DNA of 64,000 nucleotides from Oscillospiraceae bacterium (GCA_910574635.1 CAJTCG010000002.1:186001-250000), one strand, 5' to 3'; numbered from the stretch's first letter, positions 7,650 through 15,378 are shown. Notes: a model not told the origin generated them from the letters alone. Made by a program: numbers and translations.

Positions 7650-9593
7650 CTACTGCCAGGCGCAGTAGTTTCGATATCGATTGTTCCAAGAGGGGCGGAA
7701 GTCGTTGTCCGCGCCCCGCCCGAGCCGCTGGACAGGGATGTCTTTCAGGAACGGAGAAGGGCCCATGCAGCTATCGGGGAGCCGGGAAGAGAAGCTGACT
7801 TCAATCATGGACAGCTCCTTCCTTGCCCGGGTAATGGCCACATACAGCAGTCGCCGCTCTTCCTCTACCTCCTCGCACTTATAATGCGGGAAGATGCCGT
7901 CATTCATGTAGGGAAGGAACACCTTATCCCACTCAAGCCCCTTGGCCTTGTGAACAGTGGTGATAAGAACCTTGTCTCCCAGGCCGGATTCCTCCGCCGA
8001 GCTCAAGGCGATGTTTTCCAAAAAGTCCTCCAGGCTGTCGAAGTGTTCCACAGTCCTCCTTAAAATTTTGAGGTCCTCCAGGCGCTTCTTGAAATCCTCG
8101 GGGAAAATCCGCATGATGGCGTCTCTGTAATATTTGCACATGAAAACGTCTATCTGGTCCGAAATGGCCGGCTGCGCCCGTCCAGTCTTGATGGCGGACA
8201 GCATTGCGTTCATGCCGTTGTTGGCCTTTGCCGGGACTTTGAGCTTATACAGCTCCTCGAAGTCGCACCCTTCCTTACCGAACGCTTGGAACATCTTCTG
8301 AGCCGTCTTGGGGCCAATGCCGTCAATGGTCTCAAAAAGATTCCAGAAGGCAATTTCGTTGGTGGGGTTGTCCAAGAACTTGAGGAAGTCCAGGACGGCG
8401 CGGACATGCAGCCGCTCATAGAAGGAGATACCGCAAGTGATAGTGACAGGGATACCCCTGGAAACCAGGTCCGCCTCCACACCCCTGGCCAGGAAACCGG
8501 TTCGGAACAGGATGGCCATTTCTCCGTAATGGATGCCAGCGCTCCTCGCCCGGATAATTTCGTTGTAGATGTAGTCGTTCTGCCGGAAATCGTCGTTCAC
8601 GCATACGAGTTTGGGCTTCACAGGGCTGGTACTCGTGGCAATCATGACCTTTTTGTGCTCTTCGTAATCCGGGCTTCGGTTGATGACGGACAGCGCCAGG
8701 TCCACCACGCCGTCCACACTCCGGTAGTTGTTGCGGATGGGGAAGACACCGGCATCCCCGTAGTCATCCTTGAATGCCTGGATGAAAGCCACCTCACTGC
8801 CACGGAACCCGTAGATGCACTGTGCCTCATCACCGACGACTGTCAGGTGGTTCACCTCCTGGGCCAGCTTGTGGATGATTTGGTTCTGGAGGGCATTGAT
8901 GTCCTGGTACTCGTCGACAAATACGTTGGGGTAGCTGGTGTGAATCAGGCGCAGAATCCCGGGGTGGTCCAGCAGCCGGTTAAAGTACACAAGCAGGTCA
9001 TCAAAGTCAAGGGCGCCCATGGCCTCTTTCCGGGCCTCATAACTTGGAATCAGCTCATCGAAAATCAGGCGGAGGTCGTCATCGGTGAACATCAGCGTCC
9101 GCTCATTGTGCTCCTCTGGGGAGATGCAGCAGTTCCGGCAGTAGGAATAGAAGCGGGCCAGCTCCTCCTTGGGCGGAAAGTCCTTCCGGCTGAGTTTATA
9201 ATCCGCGCATAGTTTTTCCCGACAGACGCCCATCAGCCCGGCGGCGTCCGTGCTGTCGAGAATCTGAAACTTCTGTCGGATGCCAATGGCACCGCCATAT
9301 TTCCGCAGCAGCTTCACCGCGACGGAGTGAAAGGTGCCGCCCAGAATCTTGACTGTCTCCTTGTCAAGCAGGGCCTTGGTGCGGTCCATCATCTCATTGG
9401 CCGCTTTATTGGTAAAGGTCAACATCATGAAGGAATCCTCTGGCTGTCCCATCAGAATCCAGTAGGCAATACGGTGGACCAGAACCCTTGTCTTGCCGCT
9501 GCCAGCATTGGCAATACAGAGAATATTACTCAGCGGCGCTGTCACTGCCGCCCGCTGGTCATCATCCAGGGCGCTCAGCAGCTTCTCAATCAT
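7650..9593 (-). CDS. UvrD/PcrA-type SF1A DNA helicase, 647 aa
   Basis: All SF1A motifs are present: motif I ANAGSGKT near residue 30, Ia LTFTNKAANEM, motif II DEYQD, motif III VVGDEAQCIYGFRGS, motif IV with NYRS, motif V TTVHKAKGLEW, and motif VI LLYVAITRARKEL. The length is close to PcrA but lacks its long C-terminal tail. Family role: 3'-5' unwinding in repair or rolling-circle replication. The ATG at 9593 has GAGGTG 8 nt before it. It is monocistronic between its own promoter and terminator. It could be the element's own PcrA substitute. Confidence 0.9.
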   Translation of the reverse strand: MIEKLLSALDDDQRAAVTAPLSNILCIANAGSGKTRVLVHRIAYWILMGQPEDSFMMLTFTNKAANEMMDRTKALLDKETVKILGGTFHSVAVKLLRKYGGAIGIRQKFQILDSTDAAGLMGVCREKLCADYKLSRKDFPPKEELARFYSYCRNCCISPEEHNERTLMFTDDDLRLIFDELIPSYEARKEAMGALDFDDLLVYFNRLLDHPGILRLIHTSYPNVFVDEYQDINALQNQIIHKLAQEVNHLTVVGDEAQCIYGFRGSEVAFIQAFKDDYGDAGVFPIRNNYRSVDGVVDLALSVINRSPDYEEHKKVMIATSTSPVKPKLVCVNDDFRQNDYIYNEIIRARSAGIHYGEMAILFRTGFLARGVEADLVSRGIPVTITCGISFYERLHVRAVLDFLKFLDNPTNEIAFWNLFETIDGIGPKTAQKMFQAFGKEGCDFEELYKLKVPAKANNGMNAMLSAIKTGRAQPAISDQIDVFMCKYYRDAIMRIFPEDFKKRLEDLKILRRTVEHFDSLEDFLENIALSSAEESGLGDKVLITTVHKAKGLEWDKVFLPYMNDGIFPHYKCEEVEEERRLLYVAITRARKELSMIEVSFSSRLPDSCMGPSPFLKDIPVQRLGRGADNDFRPSWNNRYRNYCAWQ

Positions 9594-9625
9594 GTAATTC
9601 ACCTCGCATTTAATAGATTTTCCGT

Positions 9626-9653
9626 ATACTATGCGCACAAGGTGAAAATGATT
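9626..9653 (-). promoter_or_regulatory. CATA-type element promoter
   Basis: On the minus strand, AATCATTTTC then GCATAGTAT (9626-9634), 18-nt spacing. It drives the UvrD/PcrA-like helicase. Confidence 0.75.
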
Positions 9654-9657
9654 CCGG

Positions 9658-9713
9658 TTGACAAAGGAAGAATGACGGCAGGGTAGGGCAGGGGTTCTTT
9701 CCGCCCGATACTG
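9658..9713 (-). repeat. 57-bp intergenic module, copy 2
   Basis: On the plus strand it reads TTGACAAAGGAAGAA ... CCCGATACTG, the reverse orientation of copy 1. It ends 10 nt before the promoter at 9723. Confidence 0.6.
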
Positions 9714-9722
9714 TTGGATAGG

Positions 9723-9750
9723 AATTGATTTCTCGTGCGGCGCATATTAT
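9723..9750 (+). promoter_or_regulatory. CATA-type element promoter
   Basis: AATTGATTT then GCATATTAT (9742-9750), 18-nt spacing. It lies 26 nt before the ATG at 9777. Confidence 0.75.
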
Positions 9751-9776
9751 TCTGTAATTTCTTGTGGGGAGGTTTT

Positions 9777-10055
9777 ATGACAAAGGCCATTGGAACATGG
9801 GAAGAAGCTGATGCAATGAAGGTGCATATCGAAGTTTTTGATGAAAATGGCAACCAGTGGGGCGGTGGATGGGACGCTTGTTGCTCTGCCGACCTCTTTG
9901 CCCGACCGGATGAGCTCCGGCAGTTCGTTGCCGAAAGGTGCCAGTATGTCCCTATGCCGAAAAGGGGGCATGTATTCATCGCCGTCGATGCAAAACTTGG
10001 CAGGAAATTTCACCGTCTCTACTCAATAGAAGATTTGATGTGCGCACGAGCATAA
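9777..10055 (+). CDS. Hypothetical protein, 92 aa
   Basis: I do not recognise this protein. GGGGAGG sits 4 nt before the ATG. It is a small soluble protein with the central segment WGGGWDACCSADLF. It is monocistronic, with a dedicated promoter and terminator. Confidence 0.6.
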   Translation: MTKAIGTWEEADAMKVHIEVFDENGNQWGGGWDACCSADLFARPDELRQFVAERCQYVPMPKRGHVFIAVDAKLGRKFHRLYSIEDLMCARA

Positions 10056-10059
10056 AAAG

Positions 10060-10096
10060 AAGGCGCCGGGAGGGATTCCCGGCGTCTTTCTGTTTT
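10060..10096. terminator. Bidirectional terminator
   Basis: A GCGCCGGGA/TCCCGGCGTC hairpin with an A-rich left flank and CTTTCTGTTTT on the right, between convergent genes. Confidence 0.8.
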
Positions 10097-10490
10097 AGTT
10101 AGCCTTGACGAAACTCGTCACGTAGTTCTCCGTCTTGATAGAGGAGTGGTTGTCATCGTCGAAGTTAATCCAAACGGTAACAATCCGCGCCTTGGGCCGG
10201 CCATAGCCCGTCTCCAGCACGATGGCGGCGCAGTTGTGCTCGCCTTCAAATTTGCAGCTGGGGGTCCGGGTGACGATTTTGTAGACTTGCCGGTCCCGGA
10301 TTTCGCATTCAACGACTTCACCGTTGATGAAATCGCCCCAGCAGTCCTCCGGCAGGTCATACTCATAGAGGCGGTCCAGCAGGTGCTCGGTCGGGAAAAC
10401 CTTGTAATCCAGCTGGAGCGCTCTGCGGACCAGCTTCTGGACTTCCTTGGGCCAGTAAAGTGCTTTGTTATATACTCCGTTGTTAACCAT
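10095..10490 (-). CDS. Hypothetical protein, 131 aa, paralogue of the 127-aa gene at 11967
   Basis: The family is unknown to me. It shares with the 11967-12350 product a YNKALYWP-type start, the LPEDCWGDF/LPESCWPDF pair, RTPSCK then GEHNCA, and TVWIN followed by DNH. Two conserved Cys and a conserved His suggest a metal site or catalytic residues. AAAGGAG precedes the ATG. It is the last gene of the minus operon led by the sigma-like factor. Confidence 0.6.
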   Translation of the reverse strand: MVNNGVYNKALYWPKEVQKLVRRALQLDYKVFPTEHLLDRLYEYDLPEDCWGDFINGEVVECEIRDRQVYKIVTRTPSCKFEGEHNCAAIVLETGYGRPKARIVTVWINFDDDNHSSIKTENYVTSFVKAN

Positions 10491-10547
10491 AATGCGCTCC
10501 TTTCTTAAACTCGGTCCGCAAAGCGTTCCAGCCGGAACCCTTGGGAT

Positions 10548-11033
10548 TTACTCGACTCTCAATTTCTCCTGAATGGATTTTGCCAGCCGCTTCCGCAGCC
10601 GCTCATAGCGGCCCTTGTGGCGGTAAACCATGCCCAGCAGGGCCTCGGCCCACTCGCACACGAAGGAGGTATTCGCCTTCTCCAGGATGGCCTCCAGCTT
10701 CGCCTCCGCGAAATCCACCTGCAGCAGCATCCGGTCATGAAGCTGCATCAGGGGAACCAGGGCGTCCTCCACCTTGTCCAGAGCCTCGGCTCCAGCGGGA
10801 AGGCTCAAGGCCTCCTTCACCGGGGCCGTATTCCAGCCGCTGTCAATCCGGGATGCCAGCTCCCGCAGATGGCACTCAATGGAGTCCAGATACTCCAAAG
10901 CCGCCATATCCTCGGGGGAGACATCCTCGCCGTTGTAACCGTACTCCCGGACATAATCCAGGCGGCGGGCCTTGACGGTGCTTTTGGAATCGGTGTGGTA
11001 CTTGAGCCTGAATTGATATTGGGAAACTTTCAT
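10548..11033 (-). CDS. Hypothetical helical protein, 161 aa
   Basis: I do not recognise this protein. It is rich in Ala, Glu and Leu, looks all-helical and possibly coiled-coil (residues 40-120), and has a basic C-terminus. It starts 17 nt after the sigma-like gene in the same operon; I see no strong ribosome site in the short gap. It could be a sigma partner such as an anti-sigma protein, but that rests only on position. Confidence 0.55.
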   Translation of the reverse strand: MKVSQYQFRLKYHTDSKSTVKARRLDYVREYGYNGEDVSPEDMAALEYLDSIECHLRELASRIDSGWNTAPVKEALSLPAGAEALDKVEDALVPLMQLHDRMLLQVDFAEAKLEAILEKANTSFVCEWAEALLGMVYRHKGRYERLRKRLAKSIQEKLRVE

Positions 11034-11049
11034 GATGTTTGGCCCCCCC

Positions 11050-11691
11050 TCAGCACGCCATGGCCTTCTGCGCAGCCTCGGTTTCCCGCATCAGGCGCAG
11101 GGCCTCGTTATACTGCTTCGAGACCTTCGCCTGGGAGAATCCCACGCGGCCGGCAATCTCAGCCTGCGGAACGCTGTTCAGCGTCAGCAGCAGAATCGTC
11201 CGCTGGACAGAAGTCAGCGGGGCTTCCTCCATCATCGCCTGCAGGAGGGTCTTGGCCTCCGTCTTCTCCACGTCACGGTTCATGTCGTAGGAAAAGGTCT
11301 GGTAGGAATACCGCCGGCTGGCAGCAGGAGCCTCCTCATCGTCGGCGCGGCTCTCGTCGAAAGCCTTCTCCCGGAACTCCTCGAAGGAAACATCCTTGGC
11401 GGAGCCAGCCCGCTTCTTGGCATGCTTCTTCCGATGATTCATCAGAATGGTGTGCATACAGCACTCCCAGACATAGGTGGTGAGCTTCACGTCAATGCGG
11501 CAGGGGTCATGGGTGGCAATCGCGTGCGCCGCAGTGAGGCAAACCTCCTGATACAGGGCCTCGTTGCCGGCTTCGTGATACTGCCGCATCAGGGCGGTCA
11601 GCAAGTTCTTTCCGCCGGAAGCCATGAACCGGTCAAACTCCTCGTTGCTGCAGACGACATACTCACGGTTGAAAACAGAATCGCTATACAT
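11050..11691 (-). CDS. Sigma-70-family RNA polymerase sigma factor (divergent), 213 aa
   Basis: A region 2-like segment runs from LYQEVCLTAAH through VKLTTYVWECCMHTIL and into a basic stretch, matching sigma region 2.1-2.4. The C-terminal part, SVQRTILLLTL...QAEIAGRVGFSQAKVSK, reads as a region 4 helix-turn-helix. The tail SQAKVSK is identical to that of the other sigma factor at 59442. No region 1.1 or 3 is obvious. The ATG at 11691 follows AGGAG. A long leader (about 200 nt) with inverted repeats separates it from its promoter. Inference: it directs RNA polymerase to element promoters, perhaps as a second or delayed specificity. Confidence 0.65.
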   Translation of the reverse strand: MYSDSVFNREYVVCSNEEFDRFMASGGKNLLTALMRQYHEAGNEALYQEVCLTAAHAIATHDPCRIDVKLTTYVWECCMHTILMNHRKKHAKKRAGSAKDVSFEEFREKAFDESRADDEEAPAASRRYSYQTFSYDMNRDVEKTEAKTLLQAMMEEAPLTSVQRTILLLTLNSVPQAEIAGRVGFSQAKVSKQYNEALRLMRETEAAQKAMAC

Positions 11692-11729
11692 ATGTAAATC
11701 TCCTATTCCCCGCCTCCCAATCGGTGAGG

Positions 11730-11802
11730 CCTTACGGGACTGTATGAGAACAGGCCGGTCCCGTAAGGGGTCCGACCTGGAAAATAGGGTAATGGGGTCG
11801 GA
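11730..11802 (-). promoter_or_regulatory. Inverted repeats in the sigma-gene leader
   Basis: A perfect 11-bp inverted repeat, CCTTACGGGAC (11730) / GTCCCGTAAGG (11758), is followed by a 7-bp one, TCCGACC (11771) / GGTCGGA (11796). Both lie between the promoter at 11890 and the start codon at 11691, so they could form RNA hairpins or act as operators. Confidence 0.5.
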
Positions 11803-11889
11803 ACCCGTAAATCTATGTAAAACAGTCCAATTGAACTGGTAAAGCATGTAGAAATCCTGAAATTAAATTTCCAGAAAGAATGTTGATGT

Positions 11890-11917
11890 GTTCTATGCAG
11901 AAGCCAAAAAATCTATT
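11890..11917 (-). promoter_or_regulatory. CATA-type element promoter
   Basis: On the minus strand, AATAG then GCATAGAAC, 18-nt spacing, about 200 nt upstream of the sigma-like gene. The last base of the -10 differs from the consensus. Confidence 0.6.
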
Positions 11918-11922
11918 CCGCA

Positions 11923-11957
11923 GAAAAGGGGCCACCGGGAAATCCCGGCAGCCCCTT
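11923..11957 (-). terminator. Terminator of the 127-aa gene
   Basis: An AGGGGC...CCGGGA/TCCCGG...GCCCCT hairpin with CTTTTCTG following on the minus strand. Confidence 0.7.
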
Positions 11958-11966
11958 CGCTGTAAA

Positions 11967-12350
11967 TTATGCCCCACAGATATAGTTTTCTCTGCGGATT
12001 GTCGCATGGTTGTCCGAAGCACGGTTAATCCAAACGGTCTTCACAACAGCCACATCCTCGCCGTCCCTGTTCTCTAACAGAATCGGTGCGCAGTTGTGCT
12101 CGCCTGGATACTTGCAGGATGGTGTGCGGGTGATGACCTTGGTAACCTCGCCTCCGTGGACCTCGCACTCGACGACCCTGCCCTTCACGAAATCGGGCCA
12201 GCAACTCTCCGGCAGTCTGTGCTCCTGAAGGCGGCGGAACAGGTGGTTTGTAGGGTGCGGGGTGCGCTTGGTTTGGAGCGCCTCCTTGACCATTCCATCA
12301 ACTTCGTCTGGCCAATAGACGGCCTTGTTGTACGTTCCATCGCGTACCAT
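11967..12350 (-). CDS. Hypothetical protein, 127 aa, paralogue of the 131-aa gene at 10095
   Basis: It shares its conserved motifs with the 10095-10490 product (YNKAVYWP, LPESCWPDF, RTPSCKYPGEHNCA, TVWIN...DNH). AAAGGA lies before the ATG at 12350, with a CATA-type promoter at 12410-12437. The gene is divergent from the MqsA-like gene. A toxin role beside that antitoxin-type protein is conceivable but has no motif support. Confidence 0.55.
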   Translation of the reverse strand: MVRDGTYNKAVYWPDEVDGMVKEALQTKRTPHPTNHLFRRLQEHRLPESCWPDFVKGRVVECEVHGGEVTKVITRTPSCKYPGEHNCAPILLENRDGEDVAVVKTVWINRASDNHATIRRENYICGA

Positions 12351-12409
12351 ATAACGCATTCCTTTCTGCCGGGGCAGTTTTCTTTGCTGAACCCGGCTTG
12401 TGATGCGAT

Positions 12410-12437
12410 ATGTTATGCGAAGCCATGGAATCCAATC
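12410..12437 (-). promoter_or_regulatory. CATA-type element promoter
   Basis: On the minus strand, ATTGG then GCATAACAT (12410-12418), 18-nt spacing. It lies 59 nt before the ATG at 12350. Confidence 0.7.
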
Positions 12438-12461
12438 ATCTAGGCCGTCTGCGTCCTTTGG

Positions 12462-12489
12462 AATCAACTAATTGCGATGTGCATAACAT
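12462..12489 (+). promoter_or_regulatory. CATA-type element promoter
   Basis: AATCAACT then GCATAACAT (12481-12489), 18-nt spacing. It is divergent from the promoter at 12410 and drives the MqsA-like gene. Confidence 0.7.
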
Positions 12490-12554
12490 ACGCCAATTCC
12501 AAATCACGAGGAAAATCCATCGCTTGGAAAATATGTATCAAAGGAGGAGTCAAG

Positions 12555-12920
12555 ATGTTTTGCGACGCCTGCGGCCGGAACAGCAGCTTTGCGGTCATGA
12601 ACAGAACGCGGACGTTTAACATCAAGGGCATGGACATCCAGGTCCCTTACCGAACGGAAATCTGCATCAACTGTGGTGAAGAGCGGTACAACGATGAGTT
12701 GGAGATGTCCATTATGGAGAAGGCCATCACCATGTACCGTGACAAGCAGAAGATGCTCCCCGCTGAGCAAATCATGGGCTACATGCGGCGGCACGAGATT
12801 TCCGCAGAGGAAATGGCCAAACGCGCTGGTTGCGCCGTGGGGGATATCCTGCGGGCGGAAAAAGGCCGTTTGGTCGATGTGGAAGCGGACAGGAAGCTGA
12901 AACAAGTCATCTGCGCCTGA
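12555..12920 (+). CDS. MqsA/YgiT-type zinc-finger HTH regulator, 121 aa
   Basis: The N-terminus has CDACG and, about 35 residues later, CINCGE: the four-cysteine zinc knuckle of YgiT/MqsA antitoxins. The C-terminal half, ISAEEMAKRAGCAVGDILRAEKG, reads as an XRE-like helix-turn-helix. AAAGGAGG precedes the ATG. In MqsRA pairs the antitoxin binds its own operator; no MqsR-like toxin is adjacent. It is followed by a lipoprotein gene 54 nt downstream, probably in the same transcript. Confidence 0.7.
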   Translation: MFCDACGRNSSFAVMNRTRTFNIKGMDIQVPYRTEICINCGEERYNDELEMSIMEKAITMYRDKQKMLPAEQIMGYMRRHEISAEEMAKRAGCAVGDILRAEKGRLVDVEADRKLKQVICA

Positions 12921-12974
12921 CTACCGGCGCATACAAAAAAAGGCCAAAATGGCCAAGAAAAGGAGATTTTATCA

Positions 12975-13469
12975 ATGAAAAGAGTATTTCCAAGTATCGC
13001 ATTCGCCATGGCTATTGCCCTCATGATGCTCCTCGCCGGATGCGGCGGCCCCGCTGAGGACAAGGATGAGGACGGCGTCAAGTACCTTCCCACCGAGTTG
13101 GCGAAGGAGGAGACTGAGTACCACAAGACCCTGGCCCCCCTCGTCTACAAGGATGGGGAAGAGGTCGAGAACGTATACTACCGGACGGTCTTCAACGGAG
13201 ACGACGCCTACTATGAGGTTCAGCCGGAGGACGAGACTGACAGGCTCCGGGCACCCCTCAGCAACACGGTGATTTACGGTATCGACGAGGGGGAGAATTA
13301 TATTGAGATGGTGACCCTGACCCTCGGCGACGGCACGGAATTGCAGCAGTATCAGATGCACGTCCGTCTCGAAGGCAATACGTCCTATGCTGAGCCGGAG
13401 GGCGAGGCGGCAGATGACGTTCCGGCGGACGACACCGCCATCAATGCCCCGGTCGTCACGCATTTCTAA
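12975..13469 (+). CDS. Putative lipoprotein, 164 aa
   Basis: A lipoprotein signal peptide is clear: MKR, then a hydrophobic stretch ending LLAGC, with the Cys at about residue 22. The mature part is strongly acidic, ending in an Asp/Glu/Ala-rich tail. AAAAGGAG lies before the ATG. It would be anchored on the outer face of the membrane. No known domain is recognised; a surface exclusion role is possible but is only a guess from its location on a conjugative element. Confidence 0.7.
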   Translation: MKRVFPSIAFAMAIALMMLLAGCGGPAEDKDEDGVKYLPTELAKEETEYHKTLAPLVYKDGEEVENVYYRTVFNGDDAYYEVQPEDETDRLRAPLSNTVIYGIDEGENYIEMVTLTLGDGTELQQYQMHVRLEGNTSYAEPEGEAADDVPADDTAINAPVVTHF

Positions 13470-13480
13470 ACTACACGAGA

Positions 13481-13509
13481 AAGGCCCTGGCAGATGCCAG
13501 GGCCTTTTG
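13481..13509 (+). terminator. Rho-independent terminator
   Basis: An AAGGCCCTGGCA/TGCCAGGGCCTTTTG hairpin after the lipoprotein gene. Confidence 0.85.
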
Positions 13510-13568
13510 CTGTATCGAGCCTCATGGGGGATGGAATTAAACCAGCCGCCTGAATCTTCTTTTGTCAA
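13510..13568 (+). repeat. 57-bp intergenic module, copy 3
   Basis: It starts CTGTATCGAGCCTCA and ends CTTCTTTTGTCAA. It overlaps the -35 of the promoter at 13553. Confidence 0.65.
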
Positions 13569-13580
13569 CCTGCATATCAT
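13553..13580 (+). promoter_or_regulatory. CATA-type element promoter
   Basis: AATCTTC then GCATATCAT (13572-13580), 18-nt spacing. It lies 43 nt before the first gene of the four-gene cluster. Confidence 0.75.
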
Positions 13581-13623
13581 CCAGCAAATTCATTTGAGGT
13601 ACATATAAGAAAAGGAGGCAGCC

Positions 13624-13863
13624 ATGGCAAATCTTTTCAAAGAGTTCAAAGTCGGAGAAAAGTACAAGGGCGTGTTTAACGGCATCGAGTTCACAGTTAT
13701 GAAGGTTACCCCGCCCGGGAAGTACAAAACCCCATCTGGTGGGCTTCGTATCCTTCCTTGGACGGAGGTTGAAATCTATATGCCTCGTGGTCGGGGTGTT
13801 ACATGCCCACTGGAATTTCTCCAGAACATGCAGCTAGAGCGGATTAAGGAGGCAGCGGAATGA
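13624..13863 (+). CDS. Hypothetical protein, 79 aa, tandem paralogue 1
   Basis: It shares FKVGEKY, the FTV...V segment and KTPSGG with the next gene's product, so the two arose by tandem duplication. It looks like a small beta-rich domain. AAAGGAGG precedes the ATG. Its TGA overlaps the next ATG (ATGA). Function is unknown. Confidence 0.65.
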   Translation: MANLFKEFKVGEKYKGVFNGIEFTVMKVTPPGKYKTPSGGLRILPWTEVEIYMPRGRGVTCPLEFLQNMQLERIKEAAE

Positions 13864-14102
13864 ATGCAATCAACAGAGAATTCAAGGTGGGGGAGAGATA
13901 TCGCGGCCTCGTGAGTGGCCATGTTTTTACCGTTGTCGAGGTCAGGAAGCCCGGCGAGTACACAACCCCGTCTGGAGGGATGTACTCCCTCCGCCAACAA
14001 ACCATCGTTTTTCGGGATGAGAAAACCGGGAAGGCTTACGAGCATTCCGCTATGCAGTCCCAGTATATGAAGCTGGAGCGCATTGGGGAGGACAAAGAAT
14101 GA
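13860..14102 (+). CDS. Hypothetical protein, 80 aa, tandem paralogue 2
   Basis: Paralogue of the preceding gene (FKVGERY, FTVVEV, TTPSGG, and a C-terminal MKLERI like MQLERI). It is coupled at both ends by ATGA overlaps. Function is unknown. Confidence 0.65.
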   Translation: MNAINREFKVGERYRGLVSGHVFTVVEVRKPGEYTTPSGGMYSLRQQTIVFRDEKTGKAYEHSAMQSQYMKLERIGEDKE

Positions 14103-14299
14103 GAGATTCCTGCACAAAATGTAAGGCTCTGTCTGTGGCTGGAGGAGCCCCATCCTGCAAGCTGGGGCACCCGATAAATTCCAAAACCACAACTCCGGCG
14201 GAACCGTGTGAGAGGCCACTAACATACCTGGCCTTCAATGAGGCCCATGCCGACTATATACATGCGGTGAATATGAGGAGGGGGAGTAAATTAACGTGA
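14099..14299 (+). CDS. Small Cys-containing protein, 66 aa
   Basis: CTKC at residues 5-8, another Cys near 20 and one near 37 suggest a small zinc-binding fold. It overlaps its neighbours by 4 nt on each side. I do not recognise the family. Confidence 0.6.
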   Translation: MRDSCTKCKALSVAGGAPSCKLGHPINSKTTTPAEPCERPLTYLAFNEAHADYIHAVNMRRGSKLT

Positions 14300-14574
14300 G
14301 AAGGCGTTCTTTGGGCAAAGCAAAATTGGTTGTTGCTGTGAGAGGTAACAAATATACCGGAATCATCCGCACTATTTCCGTTTTTGATAACAGAACACAG
14401 CAGTATCTGCCAAGGGAGTATATTTGCGAACGGGGAATCGTCTGGTTTCTGAACATGGACGATATGAAAGAAACCCTCAACTGGAATCTAAATGGGAACA
14501 GCTCCAAGTTCCAACTCAAATGGGGCCAGACAGCTAAAGGGATTTCAGAGGGTTTAGCTTTTGTTTTTGATTAA
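14296..14574 (+). CDS. Hypothetical protein, 92 aa, GTG start
   Basis: The GTG overlaps the stop of the previous gene (GTGA), with GAGGGGGAG 9 nt before it. A small basic, probably beta-rich protein of unknown function. It is the last gene of the four-gene overlapping cluster. Confidence 0.6.
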   Translation: MRRRSLGKAKLVVAVRGNKYTGIIRTISVFDNRTQQYLPREYICERGIVWFLNMDDMKETLNWNLNGNSSKFQLKWGQTAKGISEGLAFVFD

Positions 14575-14653
14575 GGTCCTTTCGCCACTATTTGCGCTAA
14601 GAACCTCCCGTGCAATGTGTCTCAATATGGTTTTCCAGACAGTTATTGGGCTC

Positions 14654-14693
14654 AAAACAAGACCCCCGGCCGATGGCCAGGGGGTCTTGTTTT
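14654..14693. terminator. Bidirectional terminator
   Basis: A CAAGACCCCC...GGGGGTCTTG stem has AAAA on the left and TTTTA on the right, between convergent genes. Confidence 0.85.
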
Positions 14694-15366
14694 ATGCGCT
14701 CTTCTCTGCTGTTGCAGCCTTCCACATCTCCAGAATTGCTTCCGTGGTCTCCTTGATGGTCAGCCGGGAACAGTCCAGGAAATAGGCGTCCTCCGCCTTG
14801 GTAAGCGGAGCTTCCGCCCGCTTGCTGTCATTTTCATCGCGGGCTTTGATTTCCTCAGCCAGTCTGGAGAGGAGATAGGTGCCGGGCTCCATTTGCCGGC
14901 CCCGCCGCCAGGCCCGGGCATCCAGGTCCGCCGTCAGGAAAACCTTCAGCGTGGCATCTGGCAGGATAACTGTGCCGATGTCCCGGCCCTCCATAACCAC
15001 ATTGTTTTCCCGGGCAAGCTGCCGCTGGGTTTCCAACAGGTATTCCCGGACAGCAGGGATGGCGGAAATATCGGATGCCAGCTTGGAGATTTCGGGCGTC
15101 CGAATCAGCCCGGTCACATCCCTCGTTCCCAGGAACATCTTCTGGTCGCCGCTTTTCTCCCGAACAATTCGCATCTCCACATCCTTCAGGGCTGCGGGAA
15201 CCTCCTCCATCGTTTTCCCCGCTTCTTTCATATACAAGGCAAGGGTCCGGTACATAGCCCCAGTATCCACATAGGTGAATCCCAGGACCTTTGCCACGGC
15301 TTTGGCCTGGGTAGTCTTTCCGGCGCCAGCAGGCCCGTCAATCGCAATACTCAGCTTCTTTTCCAC
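14692..15366 (-). CDS. cmk: Cytidylate kinase
   Basis: The 224-aa protein has the full family pattern: P-loop DGPAGAGKTTQAKA near residue 10, YVDTGAMYR, GRDIGTVILPDA near 147, and a RRG-type lid region. It phosphorylates CMP and dCMP to the diphosphates using ATP, supplying CTP/dCTP precursors. Its length matches chromosomal Cmk. It lies 12 nt after the 56-aa gene in one transcript. A nucleotide kinase on a mobile element would support its own DNA synthesis; this is inference. Confidence 0.92.
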   Translation of the reverse strand: MEKKLSIAIDGPAGAGKTTQAKAVAKVLGFTYVDTGAMYRTLALYMKEAGKTMEEVPAALKDVEMRIVREKSGDQKMFLGTRDVTGLIRTPEISKLASDISAIPAVREYLLETQRQLARENNVVMEGRDIGTVILPDATLKVFLTADLDARAWRRGRQMEPGTYLLSRLAEEIKARDENDSKRAEAPLTKAEDAYFLDCSRLTIKETTEAILEMWKAATAEKSA

Positions 15367-15378
15367 GATAAATTCCTC

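Noticed and set aside
9658..9713. TTGACA in the 57-bp modules as a housekeeping -35 box
   Set aside because: I looked for TATAAT-like boxes 16-18 bp downstream in several copies and found none, so a SigA promoter does not explain the module.
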